In this document: piece by piece, positions 1 to 7,762 of the stretch
Layout: each line of letters opens with the position of its first letter
Position numbering within the stretch: position 1 is the first letter of the stretch
Assembly (NCBI RefSeq): GCF_016820245.1
Contig: NZ_JAFCAR010000005.1
Span: forward strand, 1 to 64,000
Source of the DNA: Jannaschia sp. Os4
GTDB taxonomy: Bacteria; Pseudomonadota; Alphaproteobacteria; Rhodobacterales; Rhodobacteraceae
Length of the DNA: 64,000 nt
Reading direction: 5' to 3'
The notes under the pieces: model-generated
The model's database searches: none
The model's input: the letters and a program-made list of their open reading frames with translations, nothing else
What the model was told of the DNA's origin: nothing
Position numbers and translations under genes: made by a program

Positions 1-68
1 CGGGGGGCCCCCCGGCGGGGGGCTCCGCCCCCCGCACCCCCCGGGATATTTCCGGCAAGAGGAAGGGG
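1..68 (+). repeat. Intergenic hairpin repeat, copy 1
   Basis: A GC hairpin (GGGGGGC at 17-23, loop tcc, GCCCCCC at 27-33) is followed by a C-run and the tail GGGATATTTCCGGCAAGAGG. Two further copies with the same order (GGGGCTCYGCCCC hairpin, then CCCCSGRGTATTTSCGG, then a purine-rich end) occur at 27381-27443 on the minus strand and 37737-37797 on the plus strand. The shared layout outside coding sequence suggests a dispersed repeat that also acts as a terminator. This copy lies immediately upstream of the first gene. Confidence 0.7.
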
Positions 69-72
69 CGGG

Positions 73-1080
73 ATGCTCGACAACTTCCGCGAGGCGCTCT
101 GGCGCGGCGAGTTCGATGCGGCGCGCGGGGCCTTCGTCGCGGCGCACGCGGCGGATGCCACAATGCACCTGATGACCCCCTTGGGCACGGTCGGTGGCCC
201 CGAGGCGGCGTGGGAGGCGGCGTGGGCGCCGCTGGTCGCCGCGTGGCCCGATCTGGAGCGGCGGGACACGATCGTGCTGCGCGGGACCGCGCCGTCGGGG
301 GACTGGGTGGGCTGCTCCGGCACCTATGTCGGCACGTGGCGGCACCCGTTCCTCGGCATCCCCGCGACGGGGCATCTGGCGCATCTGCGCTTCGCGGAGT
401 TCTTCCGTCTGGAGGACGGGCGGGTCGTGGAGGCGCATGTCCTGTGGGACCTGCCGGAGGCGATGATGCAGGCGGGCGTCTGGCCGATGGGGCCGTCCTT
501 GGGCCGCGAGTGGGCGGTGCCCGCGCCCGCGACGCAGGACGGGCTGGGGCCGCATGGCGACGGGGCGGCGGCGCTGGCGGTCGTGCGGTCGATGCTCGAC
601 GGGTTGCAGAAGCACGACAGCGAGGGGCCGGACGCGATGGGCCTCGCGGATCACTGGCACCCGCACCTCACGTGGATGGGGCCGTCGGGGATCGGCACGG
701 CGCGGGGGATCGAGGGGTTCCGGCGCTGGCACCAGATCCCGTTCCTCGACGCGCTGCCCGACCGGGTGGGCGGCAACGGGCGGGGCGCGATGTTCGCGGC
801 GGGGGACTACGTCGCCTATACCGGCTGGCCGGGGATGGAGATGACGGTCACGGGGGACGGCTGGCTGGGGATCGTGCCGTCCGGTCGGCGGATCACGATG
901 CGGTCCTTGGACTTTTGGCGGGTGGAGCGCGGGCTGATCCGCGAGAACTGGGTGCTGATCGACCTGATCCACGTGTGGGACCAGCTGGGCGTCGACGTGT
1001 TCGCGCGGATGCGGCAGCTCGCCTCGGCGCGGGGCGTCGTGGCGGGCGGGTCGCCGGTGTTCCCCTACTCGGAGCGCTAG
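73..1080 (+). CDS. Double SnoaL-like (NTF2-fold) protein
   Basis: A 335-residue protein made of two NTF2/SnoaL-like halves, roughly residues 1-140 and 175-320. Each has the alternating helix and Trp/Asp-rich strand pattern of this fold (for example HLRFAEFFRLEDGRVVEAH in the first half and RSLDFWRVERGLIRENW in the second). SnoaL-like proteins include polyketide cyclases, isomerases and dehydratases acting on small hydrophobic or carbonyl compounds; no substrate can be assigned. A second two-domain protein of the same kind lies at 3523-4491, so both probably serve one local catabolic pathway. The start follows a gaggaagg ribosome-binding site. Its stop shares a CTAG with the convergent ExoD gene. 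Confidence 0.8.
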   Translation: MLDNFREALWRGEFDAARGAFVAAHAADATMHLMTPLGTVGGPEAAWEAAWAPLVAAWPDLERRDTIVLRGTAPSGDWVGCSGTYVGTWRHPFLGIPATGHLAHLRFAEFFRLEDGRVVEAHVLWDLPEAMMQAGVWPMGPSLGREWAVPAPATQDGLGPHGDGAAALAVVRSMLDGLQKHDSEGPDAMGLADHWHPHLTWMGPSGIGTARGIEGFRRWHQIPFLDALPDRVGGNGRGAMFAAGDYVAYTGWPGMEMTVTGDGWLGIVPSGRRITMRSLDFWRVERGLIRENWVLIDLIHVWDQLGVDVFARMRQLASARGVVAGGSPVFPYSER

Positions 1081-1655
1081 CGCAGCACGAAGGCCCAGAA
1101 CGCCACGCCCAAGGCGGCGAGGGACAGCGTCCACGCCAGTGCCATCAGCCGCCCGTCGCCCGTCAGCAGGCCCAGCCCGAACATCGCGATGGTGGCCATG
1201 GGGATGGTCGAGGCGAAGGGCACGATTTCGAGGAAGGGCACCGTCAGGCACAGCACGATGACCATCAGGGCCGCCGCCTGCTGCATCGGCGGCTTGGTCA
1301 GCGCGACGAGGTGGCGCCCGAGGTGGCGGTCCATCCAGTCGGTCAGGGGGCGCAGCTTCTCGGCGGCGGCCTCGACCTTGTCCTCGTGGATCGTGCGGCG
1401 GGCGAGGAAGCCGGGGAGCCACAGGTCCTCGCGTCCGATGGCGATCTGGACGGCCATGAGCGCGATGAACAGCGCCAGCGCGGTGGGCAGGCCGGGGATG
1501 CCGCCGATGGGCGTGATCTCGAGGAGGGCGGGCACCGCGATGAACGCGCCGATGGAGCGCCGGTCGAAATGATCGACGATGGTCGAGACGGCGACCGGGT
1601 CGCCCTCGCGCGCCGCCGCGCACAGCCCCTCCACGATGTCGCCCGCCTTCGCCAT
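1077..1655 (-). CDS. ExoD-family membrane protein
   Basis: A 192-residue protein with the ExoD (exopolysaccharide synthesis) layout: a soluble N-terminus, an early hydrophobic pair around residues 35-70 rich in Gly/Pro (ITPIGGIPGLPTAL), a charged middle containing PLTDWMDRH, and two or three C-terminal membrane helices. ExoD proteins are integral inner-membrane proteins linked genetically to exopolysaccharide production and alkali tolerance in rhizobia; their biochemical role is unknown. The ATG at 1655 has a GGGGGA Shine-Dalgarno. Longer readings upstream are rejected because they run through the divergent SDR gene. The final codon overlaps the end of the preceding gene. Confidence 0.85.
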   Translation of the reverse strand: MAKAGDIVEGLCAAAREGDPVAVSTIVDHFDRRSIGAFIAVPALLEITPIGGIPGLPTALALFIALMAVQIAIGREDLWLPGFLARRTIHEDKVEAAAEKLRPLTDWMDRHLGRHLVALTKPPMQQAAALMVIVLCLTVPFLEIVPFASTIPMATIAMFGLGLLTGDGRLMALAWTLSLAALGVAFWAFVLR

Positions 1656-1739
1656 GCCGTCCCCCGTCGCGTGTCGCACCTGAACGCCCGTCCCGCGCTT
1701 CGGTTCACGCGGGGCCTTGCGGCGGCGGCGGCGGAGGTG

Positions 1740-1755
1740 TTGCATAGGTATGCAA
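1740..1755. promoter_or_regulatory. Palindromic operator upstream of the SDR-LacI operon
   Basis: TTGCATA-GG-TATGCAA is a perfect inverted repeat with 7-base arms, 20 bases before the SDR start codon and 84 bases before the divergent exoD start. It is AT-rich in a very GC-rich setting and lies where it would block the promoter of the SDR-LacI-SnoaL operon. The LacI-type regulator encoded in that operon is the obvious candidate to bind it; binding by it or by a GntR protein is inference. Confidence 0.65.
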
Positions 1756-1775
1756 TCCTTCGCCGGAGTCCCCTG

Positions 1776-2531
1776 ATGCAATTGCCCCGCACGCCCTCGT
1801 TCCGCCTCGACGGGCGCCGTGCCCTCGTGCCGGGCGGCACGCGGGGGCTGGGCCTCGGCTGCGCGGTCGCCTTGGCGGAGGCGGGGGCGGAGGTGACCGT
1901 CTGCGCGCGCTCGGGCGATCAGGTGGAGGCGGCGGTGGCCGCGATGCGGGACGCGGGGCTGGAGGCCGAGGGGGGCGTGCTCGACGTCTCGGACCTCGAC
2001 GCGGTGGACGCCTTCCTCGCCGCGCGCGCCCCGTTCGAGGTGCTGTGCAACTCGGCGGGGATCGCGCGGCACGGGCCCGCGTCGGAGGCGCGGCCGGAGG
2101 ATTTCGACGCGGTGGTCGGGGTGAACCTGCGGGCGGCCTACTTCCTCGCGCAGAAGGTGGCGGCGGGGATGACGGGCGGCGGGTCCATCGTCCAGATCAG
2201 CAGCCAGATGGGCCATGTCGGCGGGATCGACCGCAGCGTCTACTGCGCGACGAAGCACGGCGTGGAGGGCATGACCAAGGCGATGGCGATCGAGTGGGGA
2301 CCGCGGAGCATCCGGGTCAACACGGTCTGCCCGACCTTCGTGCGCACGCCGCTGACGCAACCCACCTTCGACGACCCGGAGCGGCGGGCGTGGATCGAGG
2401 AGAAGATCAAGCTGCCCCGCGTGGGCGAGGTGGAGGACGTGATGGGCGCGGTGGTGTTCCTCGCCTCCGACGCCGCGGCGCTGGTCACGGGGACGTCGAT
2501 CCTCGTGGACGGCGGATGGACCGCCGGGTGA
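1776..2531 (+). CDS. SDR-family oxidoreductase
   Basis: A 251-residue classical short-chain dehydrogenase/reductase. The nucleotide-binding turn is GGTRGLGLG near residues 18-26 (TGxxxGxG type). NSAGIA replaces the usual NNAG, the catalytic Ser precedes YCATK with its Tyr and Lys, and the C-terminus ends in the usual ILVDGGW motif. Such enzymes oxidise or reduce alcohols and carbonyls with NAD(P)H; this subgroup resembles the gluconate 5-dehydrogenase/3-ketoacyl reductase type. A GGAG site nine bases before the ATG supports the start. It is the first gene of an overlapping operon with a LacI regulator and a SnoaL-like protein. Confidence 0.9.
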   Translation: MQLPRTPSFRLDGRRALVPGGTRGLGLGCAVALAEAGAEVTVCARSGDQVEAAVAAMRDAGLEAEGGVLDVSDLDAVDAFLAARAPFEVLCNSAGIARHGPASEARPEDFDAVVGVNLRAAYFLAQKVAAGMTGGGSIVQISSQMGHVGGIDRSVYCATKHGVEGMTKAMAIEWGPRSIRVNTVCPTFVRTPLTQPTFDDPERRAWIEEKIKLPRVGEVEDVMGAVVFLASDAAALVTGTSILVDGGWTAG

Positions 2532-3526
2532 GGCGGGCCACCGCCCTCGACGTCGCGCGCGCGGCGGGCGTGAGCCAGTCGGCGGTCAGCCGGGTGTTCG
2601 GCGACGGCTCGGCCTCCAAGGCGATGACGGAACGGGTGCGCGCGGCCGCCGACGCGCTGGGCTACCGGCCCGACGCGATGGCGCGGGGCCTCATCACGGG
2701 GCGGTCGCGGATCGTGGGGCTGGTGGTCGCGCATCTGGAGAACCCGTTCTTCGCCACGGCGATCGAGCGGCTGTCGCGCGCGCTGCAGGCGATGGACCAC
2801 CACCTGATGGTGTTCACCACCGGCAACCGCGCGGGGCCGGACCACGACGCCGCGATCCGCTCGATGATGGACTACCGGATCGACGCGCTGGTGGCGGCGT
2901 CGGTGAACCTGTCGGGCGACCTCGTGGCGCGGTGCGAGGCGATGGGCGTGCCCGTGGTGCTGTTTAACCGGGCGACGGACGGGGCGCTGCCCGCGGTGAC
3001 GTCGGACAACCTCGGCGGCGCGGCGGCGGTGGCGGACCTGCTCGTGGGGACGGGCCACCGGCGGATCGCGCACGTCGCGGGCTGGCGCGGCTCGTCCACG
3101 GGGCGGGAGCGGGCCGACGGGTTCCGCGAGGCCTTGGAGGCGGCGGGCGTGGGCCTGCACGCGGAGGTGGCGGGCGACTACGACCGCGCCACGGCTGCGG
3201 CGGCGGCGCGCGCGCTGATGGAGGGGGCGGACCCGCCCGACGCGATCTTCGCGGGCAACGACCACATGGCGCTCGCCGTGCTGGACGAGCTGCGGCACGT
3301 CATGGGGCTGGGCGTGCCCGAGGACGTTTCGGTGGTGGGCTTCGACGACGTGGCGATGGCGGCGTGGCCCGCCTACCGGCTGACGACCGTGCGGCAGGAC
3401 GTGGACGCGATGGTCGCGGCCTGCGTCGAGGGGGTGATGGCGCGGATCGCGGGGCGGCGGATGGCGCCGCGCACCTGCGTGCCCGCCCCGCTGGTGATCC
3501 GGGATACCGTGAGGGGGACGGCATGA
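2516..3526 (+). CDS. LacI-family transcriptional regulator
   Basis: A 336-residue LacI/GalR regulator. Residues about 8-55 form the helix-turn-helix and hinge (ALDVARAAGVSQSAVSRVF, then YRPDAMARGL). The rest is a periplasmic-binding-protein-like effector domain containing ENPFF, the conserved FNR segment, and DDVAMA near the end. The ATG at 2516 overlaps the SDR gene by 16 bases; a GTG at 2528 that forms GTGA with the SDR stop is an equally possible start. The gene also overlaps the next one by ATGA, so all three are translationally coupled. It probably autoregulates through the palindrome at 1740-1755. The inducer is unknown but likely a sugar-like or small polyhydroxylated compound. Confidence 0.9.
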   Translation: MDRRVRRATALDVARAAGVSQSAVSRVFGDGSASKAMTERVRAAADALGYRPDAMARGLITGRSRIVGLVVAHLENPFFATAIERLSRALQAMDHHLMVFTTGNRAGPDHDAAIRSMMDYRIDALVAASVNLSGDLVARCEAMGVPVVLFNRATDGALPAVTSDNLGGAAAVADLLVGTGHRRIAHVAGWRGSSTGRERADGFREALEAAGVGLHAEVAGDYDRATAAAAARALMEGADPPDAIFAGNDHMALAVLDELRHVMGLGVPEDVSVVGFDDVAMAAWPAYRLTTVRQDVDAMVAACVEGVMARIAGRRMAPRTCVPAPLVIRDTVRGTA

Positions 3527-4491
3527 AGGGCTTCTCGAACCGCTGGAAGGACTTTCCCGACTACATCATCGGGATCACCAAGGAGATCTGGGAGGATCGC
3601 GGCGTCTCGACGCTGCACGACTACTACGCGCCGGACATCGTGGTCCGCTCGCCCGCCTCGGTGGTGGTCGGCAACGCGGACGTGATCGGCGCGACCATGG
3701 CGACCTTGGCCGAGTTCCCGGACCGGAGGCTGCTGGGCGAGGACGTGATCTGGTCGGGCAGCGCGGATGCGGGGATGCTGTCGTCGCATCGGCTGCTCTC
3801 GACGGCGACCCATGCGGGTGACGGGGTCTACGGCCGGGCCACGGGGCGCAAGCTGCGCTACCGCATCCTCGCGGACTGCCACGCGCGCGACAACCGGATC
3901 GACGACGAGTGGCTGATCCGCGACCAAGGCGCGATCGTGCGCCAGATGGGCACCACGCCCGAGGCCTTCGCCGCCGACCTGATCGCCAAGGAGGGCGGGC
4001 CGGAGCGCTGCGTCAAGCCGCTCACCCCCGAGACCGACCGGCCCGGCCCGTATGCCGGCACCGGCAACGACGACCCCTTGGGCCACCGGCTGCGCGAGGT
4101 GATCGAGCGGATCATGTCCGCCGACCTGCGCGTCATCCCCGAGGCCTACGACCGCGCCGCGCAACTGGAGTATCCGGGCGGCGTCACGGGGCACAGCCAC
4201 GGGGACGCGGACCGCTTCTGGATGTCGCTACGGGCGGCCTTCCCCCGGGCGGAGTTCGAGATTCACCACGTCATCGGACGTGACGATCCCTTCATGCCGC
4301 CCCGCGCGGCGGTGCGCTGGTCGCTCTGGGGGCGCCACGACGGGTGGGGCGGGTTCGGGGTGCCCACCGGCGCGATGGTCTACGTGCTCGGGATCACCCA
4401 TGCGGAGTTCGGCCCGTGGGGCCTGCGGCGGGAGTGGACGCTGTTCGACGAGACGGCGGTCTGGAAGCAGATCCATCTGGGTTCGCGGTGA
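3523..4491 (+). CDS. Second double SnoaL-like (NTF2-fold) protein
   Basis: A 322-residue protein that divides into two NTF2/SnoaL-like halves at about residue 180. The first contains LHDYYAPDIVVRSPASVVVG, a typical opening of the fold, and the second has the Trp-rich strands of the family. The start overlaps the stop of the LacI gene (ATGA), so it belongs to the SDR-LacI operon. It is related in architecture, though not closely in sequence, to the protein at 73-1080. Two large SnoaL-like enzymes around one regulator suggest successive isomerisation, hydration or cyclisation steps on the same catabolite; the substrate is unknown. Confidence 0.75.
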   Translation: MKGFSNRWKDFPDYIIGITKEIWEDRGVSTLHDYYAPDIVVRSPASVVVGNADVIGATMATLAEFPDRRLLGEDVIWSGSADAGMLSSHRLLSTATHAGDGVYGRATGRKLRYRILADCHARDNRIDDEWLIRDQGAIVRQMGTTPEAFAADLIAKEGGPERCVKPLTPETDRPGPYAGTGNDDPLGHRLREVIERIMSADLRVIPEAYDRAAQLEYPGGVTGHSHGDADRFWMSLRAAFPRAEFEIHHVIGRDDPFMPPRAAVRWSLWGRHDGWGGFGVPTGAMVYVLGITHAEFGPWGLRREWTLFDETAVWKQIHLGSR

Positions 4492-4653
4492 CGCGCAACC
4501 TCCTGCAACGAGGACGAGAAGGCGAAAAGACCATCCTCAATGCAACCGAGTCGGGAGTCGCGGCGTTGATGAAAAGACAATCACCCCCCCTCGACCCGCC
4601 GACGCGTCAGACCCGCCGGCACCCCGGGTCCGGGAGCGGCGGAGGACGCGAGA

Positions 4654-5301
4654 ATGACCATCCGAACCCACATCCTCGATGCGGGCGGCCTGTTCGGTCG
4701 TCGGCTCCCGAAGGTGAACAGAACGGTGGACGCGGCAGTCACCTACGTCTGCAAGCGATCCCGGCTGACCAACGTCGACCTCGTGGTCCAGCCGACGGAC
4801 TTCGGGCGCGACCGGATGGCCGTCGACGCCTTCTGCATGAGCGGGCACAGCGTACACGTGGGGATCGAGCGCGAGGCGCTGACCTCCGACGACTGGGAGG
4901 ACGACCTCTACCGCGCGGTGGTGCACGAGCTGCACCACGCGCTCCGCTGGCGGCACGTCCGGCGCTGGACGGTGGGCGAGGCCTTGGTGCTGGAAGGGCT
5001 CGCGCTGCTGGCCGACCAAGCCGCCGCGGGGCCGCAGGACGTCACGCAGCGCCCGATGGAGGACTACGACGGCGCGCTGGACTACATCCACGTGCATCGC
5101 GACGCGCCGATCCACGGGCACCAGCGCTGGCTCTACTCACCCGAGCCCGAGCAGCCGGGCGCGGGGCACCGGATCTACACCGCCGGCCACCACCTGATGC
5201 GCGCGGCGCTGCGGGACCTGCACATCACGCCGTGGACGGCCGCCCGGCGCACGGGCTCGGAACTGCTGGACGCGGGCCTGTCGCGGCTGCGTCCGACCTG
5301 A
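4654..5301 (+). CDS. Putative zinc metalloprotease, DUF2268-like
   Basis: A 215-residue protein with an HELHHA motif at residues 91-96, satisfying HExxH, preceded by a hydrophobic strand (YRAVVHELHH) as in gluzincin-like proteases. A downstream segment (GEALVLEGLALLAD) supplies an acidic residue that could be the third ligand, as in the DUF2268 family of predicted Zn-dependent proteases. No signal peptide is visible, so it is probably cytoplasmic. The ATG follows GGAGGA. It stands alone, with 162 bases upstream and a separate operon downstream. Family membership is moderately secure; the substrate is unknown. Confidence 0.7.
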   Translation: MTIRTHILDAGGLFGRRLPKVNRTVDAAVTYVCKRSRLTNVDLVVQPTDFGRDRMAVDAFCMSGHSVHVGIEREALTSDDWEDDLYRAVVHELHHALRWRHVRRWTVGEALVLEGLALLADQAAAGPQDVTQRPMEDYDGALDYIHVHRDAPIHGHQRWLYSPEPEQPGAGHRIYTAGHHLMRAALRDLHITPWTAARRTGSELLDAGLSRLRPT

Positions 5302-5461
5302 CCGCACGGCCGGGCGCGCCGCGCCCTACGCACGACGCCTCTCGACGCGCCGCAGGCCGTCCCCGCCCGCGCGGGGGCGCGCCAGCGGCGCGTCCGCCGT
5401 CGCGACCGGGGGCGACCCCGCGGCCCGTCCATTCCCCTGCCGACCCCCAAGGAGCGATCCC

Positions 5462-6436
5462 ATGAGCCTCGACCAGACCTCCGCCGCGACCGTCCAGACC
5501 GTGCGCTACGGCGAACTCCAGCCCTGCAAGACGGCGTTCATCGACGCGCACACGCCCGGATCGGACCGCAAGGAGAACTTCACGATCATCGGCGGCGGCG
5601 TCAGCGAGTCGCCCGACCAGCACGTCCACATCACGACGCCGCACGGCTTCAACATCGGCGCGGCGGGCCAGCCGCCGCATTGCCGCAACTCGCTCCACTC
5701 CCACCGCACGGCGGAGGTGTTCTTCGTGCTGTCGGGGCGGTGGCGCTTCTTCTGGGGCCGCTGGGGCGACGCGGGCGAGGTGGTGCTGGAGAAGGGGGAC
5801 ATCATCAACATCCCCACCGGCATCTTCCGCGGGTTCGAGAACGTCGGCACCGACTACGGGATGATCATGGCGATCCTCGGCGGCGACGACGCGGGCGGCG
5901 GCGTGATCTGGGCGCCGCAGGTGATCGAGGAGGCGGGGGCGCATGGCCTGGTCCTCGCCGAGACGGGCAAGCTCTACGACACGAAGAAGGGGCAGGCGCT
6001 GCCGGAGGGCGTCTCGCCGATGGCGACGCTCACCGAGGAACAGCTGAAGGACTATCCCGAGCCCACGACCCGCGACGTGCTGCCCCGCCACGTGGCGCGC
6101 TACCTCGACCTCGTGGCCTTGGCGGACCGGACGCCCGTGCAGGTGATCGGGGAGCACGGCGTGCTGCCGGACAAGCCGGGCTTCGAGGTGGCGCTGCTGA
6201 CGCGGGGCTCGTCCACCGGCGAGAGGCACAGCCACGACCGCCCGTCGGTGCTCATGCCCGTGACCGGGCACTGGAGGGTCGAGTGGGACGGCGGGTCCGA
6301 CATCCTCGCGCCGGGCGACACGATGTCGGTGCCGGCGGGCCTGTCGCATGCGGCTTGGCCGTCGATGGAGGGTGACGCCGCGCTCTACCATGTCGTCGGG
6401 ACGGACGATCCGGCCGGGGCGACGTGGACGGGGTAG
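5462..6436 (+). CDS. Bicupin protein, possible ring-cleaving dioxygenase
   Basis: A 324-residue protein with two cupin barrels. The first, about residues 70-145, carries the metal-site pattern PPHCRNSLHSHRTAEVFFV followed by GDIINIPTG; the second, about 235-310, carries ERHSHDRPSVLMPV and PGDTMSVPAG. This two-barrel form is shared by gentisate/1-hydroxy-2-naphthoate dioxygenases and by non-catalytic bicupins. It is the first gene of a same-strand cassette with an FAD monooxygenase and a MetE-like protein, which fits degradation of an aromatic or methoxylated compound. AAGGAG eight bases upstream supports the ATG. The precise reaction is not determinable from sequence. Confidence 0.75.
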   Translation: MSLDQTSAATVQTVRYGELQPCKTAFIDAHTPGSDRKENFTIIGGGVSESPDQHVHITTPHGFNIGAAGQPPHCRNSLHSHRTAEVFFVLSGRWRFFWGRWGDAGEVVLEKGDIINIPTGIFRGFENVGTDYGMIMAILGGDDAGGGVIWAPQVIEEAGAHGLVLAETGKLYDTKKGQALPEGVSPMATLTEEQLKDYPEPTTRDVLPRHVARYLDLVALADRTPVQVIGEHGVLPDKPGFEVALLTRGSSTGERHSHDRPSVLMPVTGHWRVEWDGGSDILAPGDTMSVPAGLSHAAWPSMEGDAALYHVVGTDDPAGATWTG

Positions 6437-6502
6437 GGAACACACCCGCCCCGGTCGGGGGTTAGGGCGGAACACCGCACCCGATCCCGAGGAGGCCCGC
6501 CG

Positions 6503-7702
6503 ATGCGCGCCCTTATCGCCGGTGCCGGAGTCTCCGGCCCCATGACCGCCTATTGGCTTGCCAAGCACGGCTGGGACGTCGTCGTCATCGAGCGTGCGGA
6601 GCAGCTCCGGCTCGGCGGGCAGAACATCGACATCACCGACGCCGCCCGCGAGGTCGTCCGGATGATGGGGATCGAGGACACGATCCGCGCGCACCACACG
6701 GGCGAGAAGGGGGTGGCGTTCGTCGATGCGGAGGGGCGCGTCACCGCGCGGTTCCCGGTCGAGGAGAAGGGCTCGCTGACCCGGGAGATCGAGATCCTCC
6801 GCGGCGACCTCGTGAAGATCATCGTCGATGCGAACCCCGAGTCGGTCGAATACCGATACGGACGCAGCATCGACGCCCTCGGCAGGCGGGACGACGGCGT
6901 GACCGTCACGTTCGACGACGGGGCGACCGAGGACTTCGACGTGGTGATCGCCGCCGACGGCATGAACTCCCGCACGCGGGAGCTGGTGATCGGGCCGGAC
7001 GCGCGGCCGCGCGACTATCTCGGCTGCTGGTCCTCCTACTTCACCCTGCCGCGCCGCGAGGGCGACGACGACTGGTGGCGCTGGTACACCTCGGCCAACG
7101 GGATCGTCGCCTTCCTCCGCCCGGACAACGAGGGGACGATGCGGTCCAGCGTCAACTTCCTGTCGGACGACGACCACCCGCCGCACATGTCGCTCGACGA
7201 GAAGCGCAAGCGGCTTCAGGATCGCCTGCGGGGCTCGGGTTGGGAATGCGACCGCATCGCCGACGACCTCGAGGGGGTCGACGACATCTACCTGGGTCCC
7301 CTCCATCAGATAAAGGCCGACCGCTGGTCGGACGGGCGCTGCGTGCTCGCGGGGGACGCGGCCCATTGCCCGACGCCCTACACCGGAATGGGCACGACCT
7401 TGGCGATCATCGGCGCCTACGTGCTCGCCGGAGAGCTCGCGACCCATGACCGCCCCGAGGACGCCTTCGCCGCCTACGAGCGCCGGTTCCGCGACTTCGC
7501 GGAAACCAACCAGAAGCTGCCGCCCGGCGTGCCGGACATCGCCTACGCCCAGTCGGAGATGAAGCGCCGCCTCATCAACCTCGGGGCGAAGGTCGCGGCA
7601 TCGTCGCCGGTCCAGTCGGTCGCGTCGTTCTTCGACGGCGGCAAGAGGTCCGAGCAGGTCACGTTCGACCTGCCCGACTACGGGGGCCGGAAGGCGGCCT
7701 GA
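6503..7702 (+). CDS. FAD-dependent monooxygenase (PHBH-like)
   Basis: A 399-residue group A flavoprotein hydroxylase. It has the N-terminal dinucleotide fold GAGVSGPMTAYWLAKHG, the DG motif around residues 150-160 (VVIAADGMNSRTR) and the second FAD motif LAGDAAHCPTPYTGMG near residues 285-305. Such enzymes use NAD(P)H and O2 to hydroxylate, often aromatic, substrates. GAGGAGG precedes the ATG. It lies 66 bases after the bicupin gene and 60 bases before the MetE-like gene on the same strand, so co-transcription is likely and a shared catabolic route is inferred. Confidence 0.88.
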   Translation: MRALIAGAGVSGPMTAYWLAKHGWDVVVIERAEQLRLGGQNIDITDAAREVVRMMGIEDTIRAHHTGEKGVAFVDAEGRVTARFPVEEKGSLTREIEILRGDLVKIIVDANPESVEYRYGRSIDALGRRDDGVTVTFDDGATEDFDVVIAADGMNSRTRELVIGPDARPRDYLGCWSSYFTLPRREGDDDWWRWYTSANGIVAFLRPDNEGTMRSSVNFLSDDDHPPHMSLDEKRKRLQDRLRGSGWECDRIADDLEGVDDIYLGPLHQIKADRWSDGRCVLAGDAAHCPTPYTGMGTTLAIIGAYVLAGELATHDRPEDAFAAYERRFRDFAETNQKLPPGVPDIAYAQSEMKRRLINLGAKVAASSPVQSVASFFDGGKRSEQVTFDLPDYGGRKAA

Positions 7703-7762
7703 CCTCCGTTGCGTCATCCGCGGCCGCGTGGCACCCCCTCACGACCCCGTGAGGAGACCCCC

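Noticed and set aside
1721-1738. GCG trinucleotide run as a regulatory or unstable repeat
   Set aside because: Short, and similar runs are common throughout this GC-rich sequence.
210-2531. Long alternative reading frames covering the first genes on both strands
   Set aside because: They are shadows caused by the high GC content: repetitive Arg/Gly/Ala composition, no motifs, and they cross well-supported genes in other frames.
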